6,034 bases of DNA from an uncultured Bacteroidota bacterium (GTDB lineage Bacteria; Bacteroidota; Bacteroidia; UKL13-3). The stretch lies in contig CAISTO010000191.1 in NCBI GenBank assembly GCA_903888395.1, forward strand, positions 1 to 6,034, in the 5' to 3' direction. The translations under genes were made by a program, and so were the position numbers. The notes below the pieces were generated by a model. That model was not told where the DNA came from, did no database searches, and was given only the letters and a program-made list of their open reading frames with translations. Numbering within the stretch: position 1 is the stretch's first letter; each line of letters starts with the position of its first letter. Shown piece after piece: positions 5,959 through 6,034 of this stretch.

Positions 5959-6034
5959 ACCGACTTTTTTTGCTAAAAACATTTTGTTTTCAACTAATCA
6001 ACCAATTTTTGAACATTTAGCAGTGAATAAATTT

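Noticed and set aside
5959..6034. End of another minus-strand gene or start of a + strand gene at the right edge
   Set aside because: All three minus-strand frames hit stops within 40 bases of the edge and the fragments are too short to judge; the only + strand ATG nearby (5948) stops after three codons.
1..6034. tRNA, rRNA, CRISPR array, insertion sequence or riboswitch
   Set aside because: Nothing in the window shows regularly spaced repeats, a transposase frame, a cloverleaf-like segment or a conserved RNA motif that I can recognise.

Overview
This is an AT-rich window (by eye about one third G+C or less) that reads as a Bacteroidota chromosome. Four things point there: a CCDC81-type HU protein fused to a SPOR domain, a short ParE of Bacteroidota type, promoter-like boxes matching the Bacteroidota -7 consensus TAnnTTTG, and start codons preceded by A-rich sequence instead of Shine-Dalgarno motifs. 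The gene content is genome maintenance and chromosome topology, with no sign of phage, plasmid or transposon genes.

Layout, left to right. (1) Positions 1-78 hold the last 25 codons of a + strand gene whose tail looks like the C-terminus of a UvrD/PcrA-type helicase. (2) A 133-bp gap carries two promoter-like boxes. (3) 212-1480 (+) encodes a membrane protein with a tandem HU (CCDC81-type) region on one side of the membrane and a SPOR domain on the other. (4) After 39 bp, 1520-3679 (+) encodes a PIF1-like superfamily 1B helicase with a C-terminal helix-turn-helix. (5) After 20 bp, 3700-3870 (+) encodes a 56-residue single-pass membrane protein that resembles the DUF6728 family. (6) A 167-bp convergent intergenic region (3871-4037) is dense in repeats: two tandem palindromes forming one large hairpin, a GC-rich 48-bp element with inverted ends, and a diverged repeat pair flanking the hairpin. 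(7) 4038-5918 (-) encodes DNA topoisomerase IV subunit B (parE), with a good promoter-like box just upstream. (8) The last 116 bases hold only that promoter region.

The three + strand genes are closely spaced and probably co-transcribed. A nucleoid-to-septum tether (HU-TM-SPOR), helicases and the decatenase subunit ParE would all act on chromosome replication and segregation, but the link between the + strand genes and the convergent parE is proximity only. I do not see a clearly undescribed multi-gene system. The most unusual items are the HU-TM-SPOR architecture and the repeat-rich intergenic region at 3882-4034.
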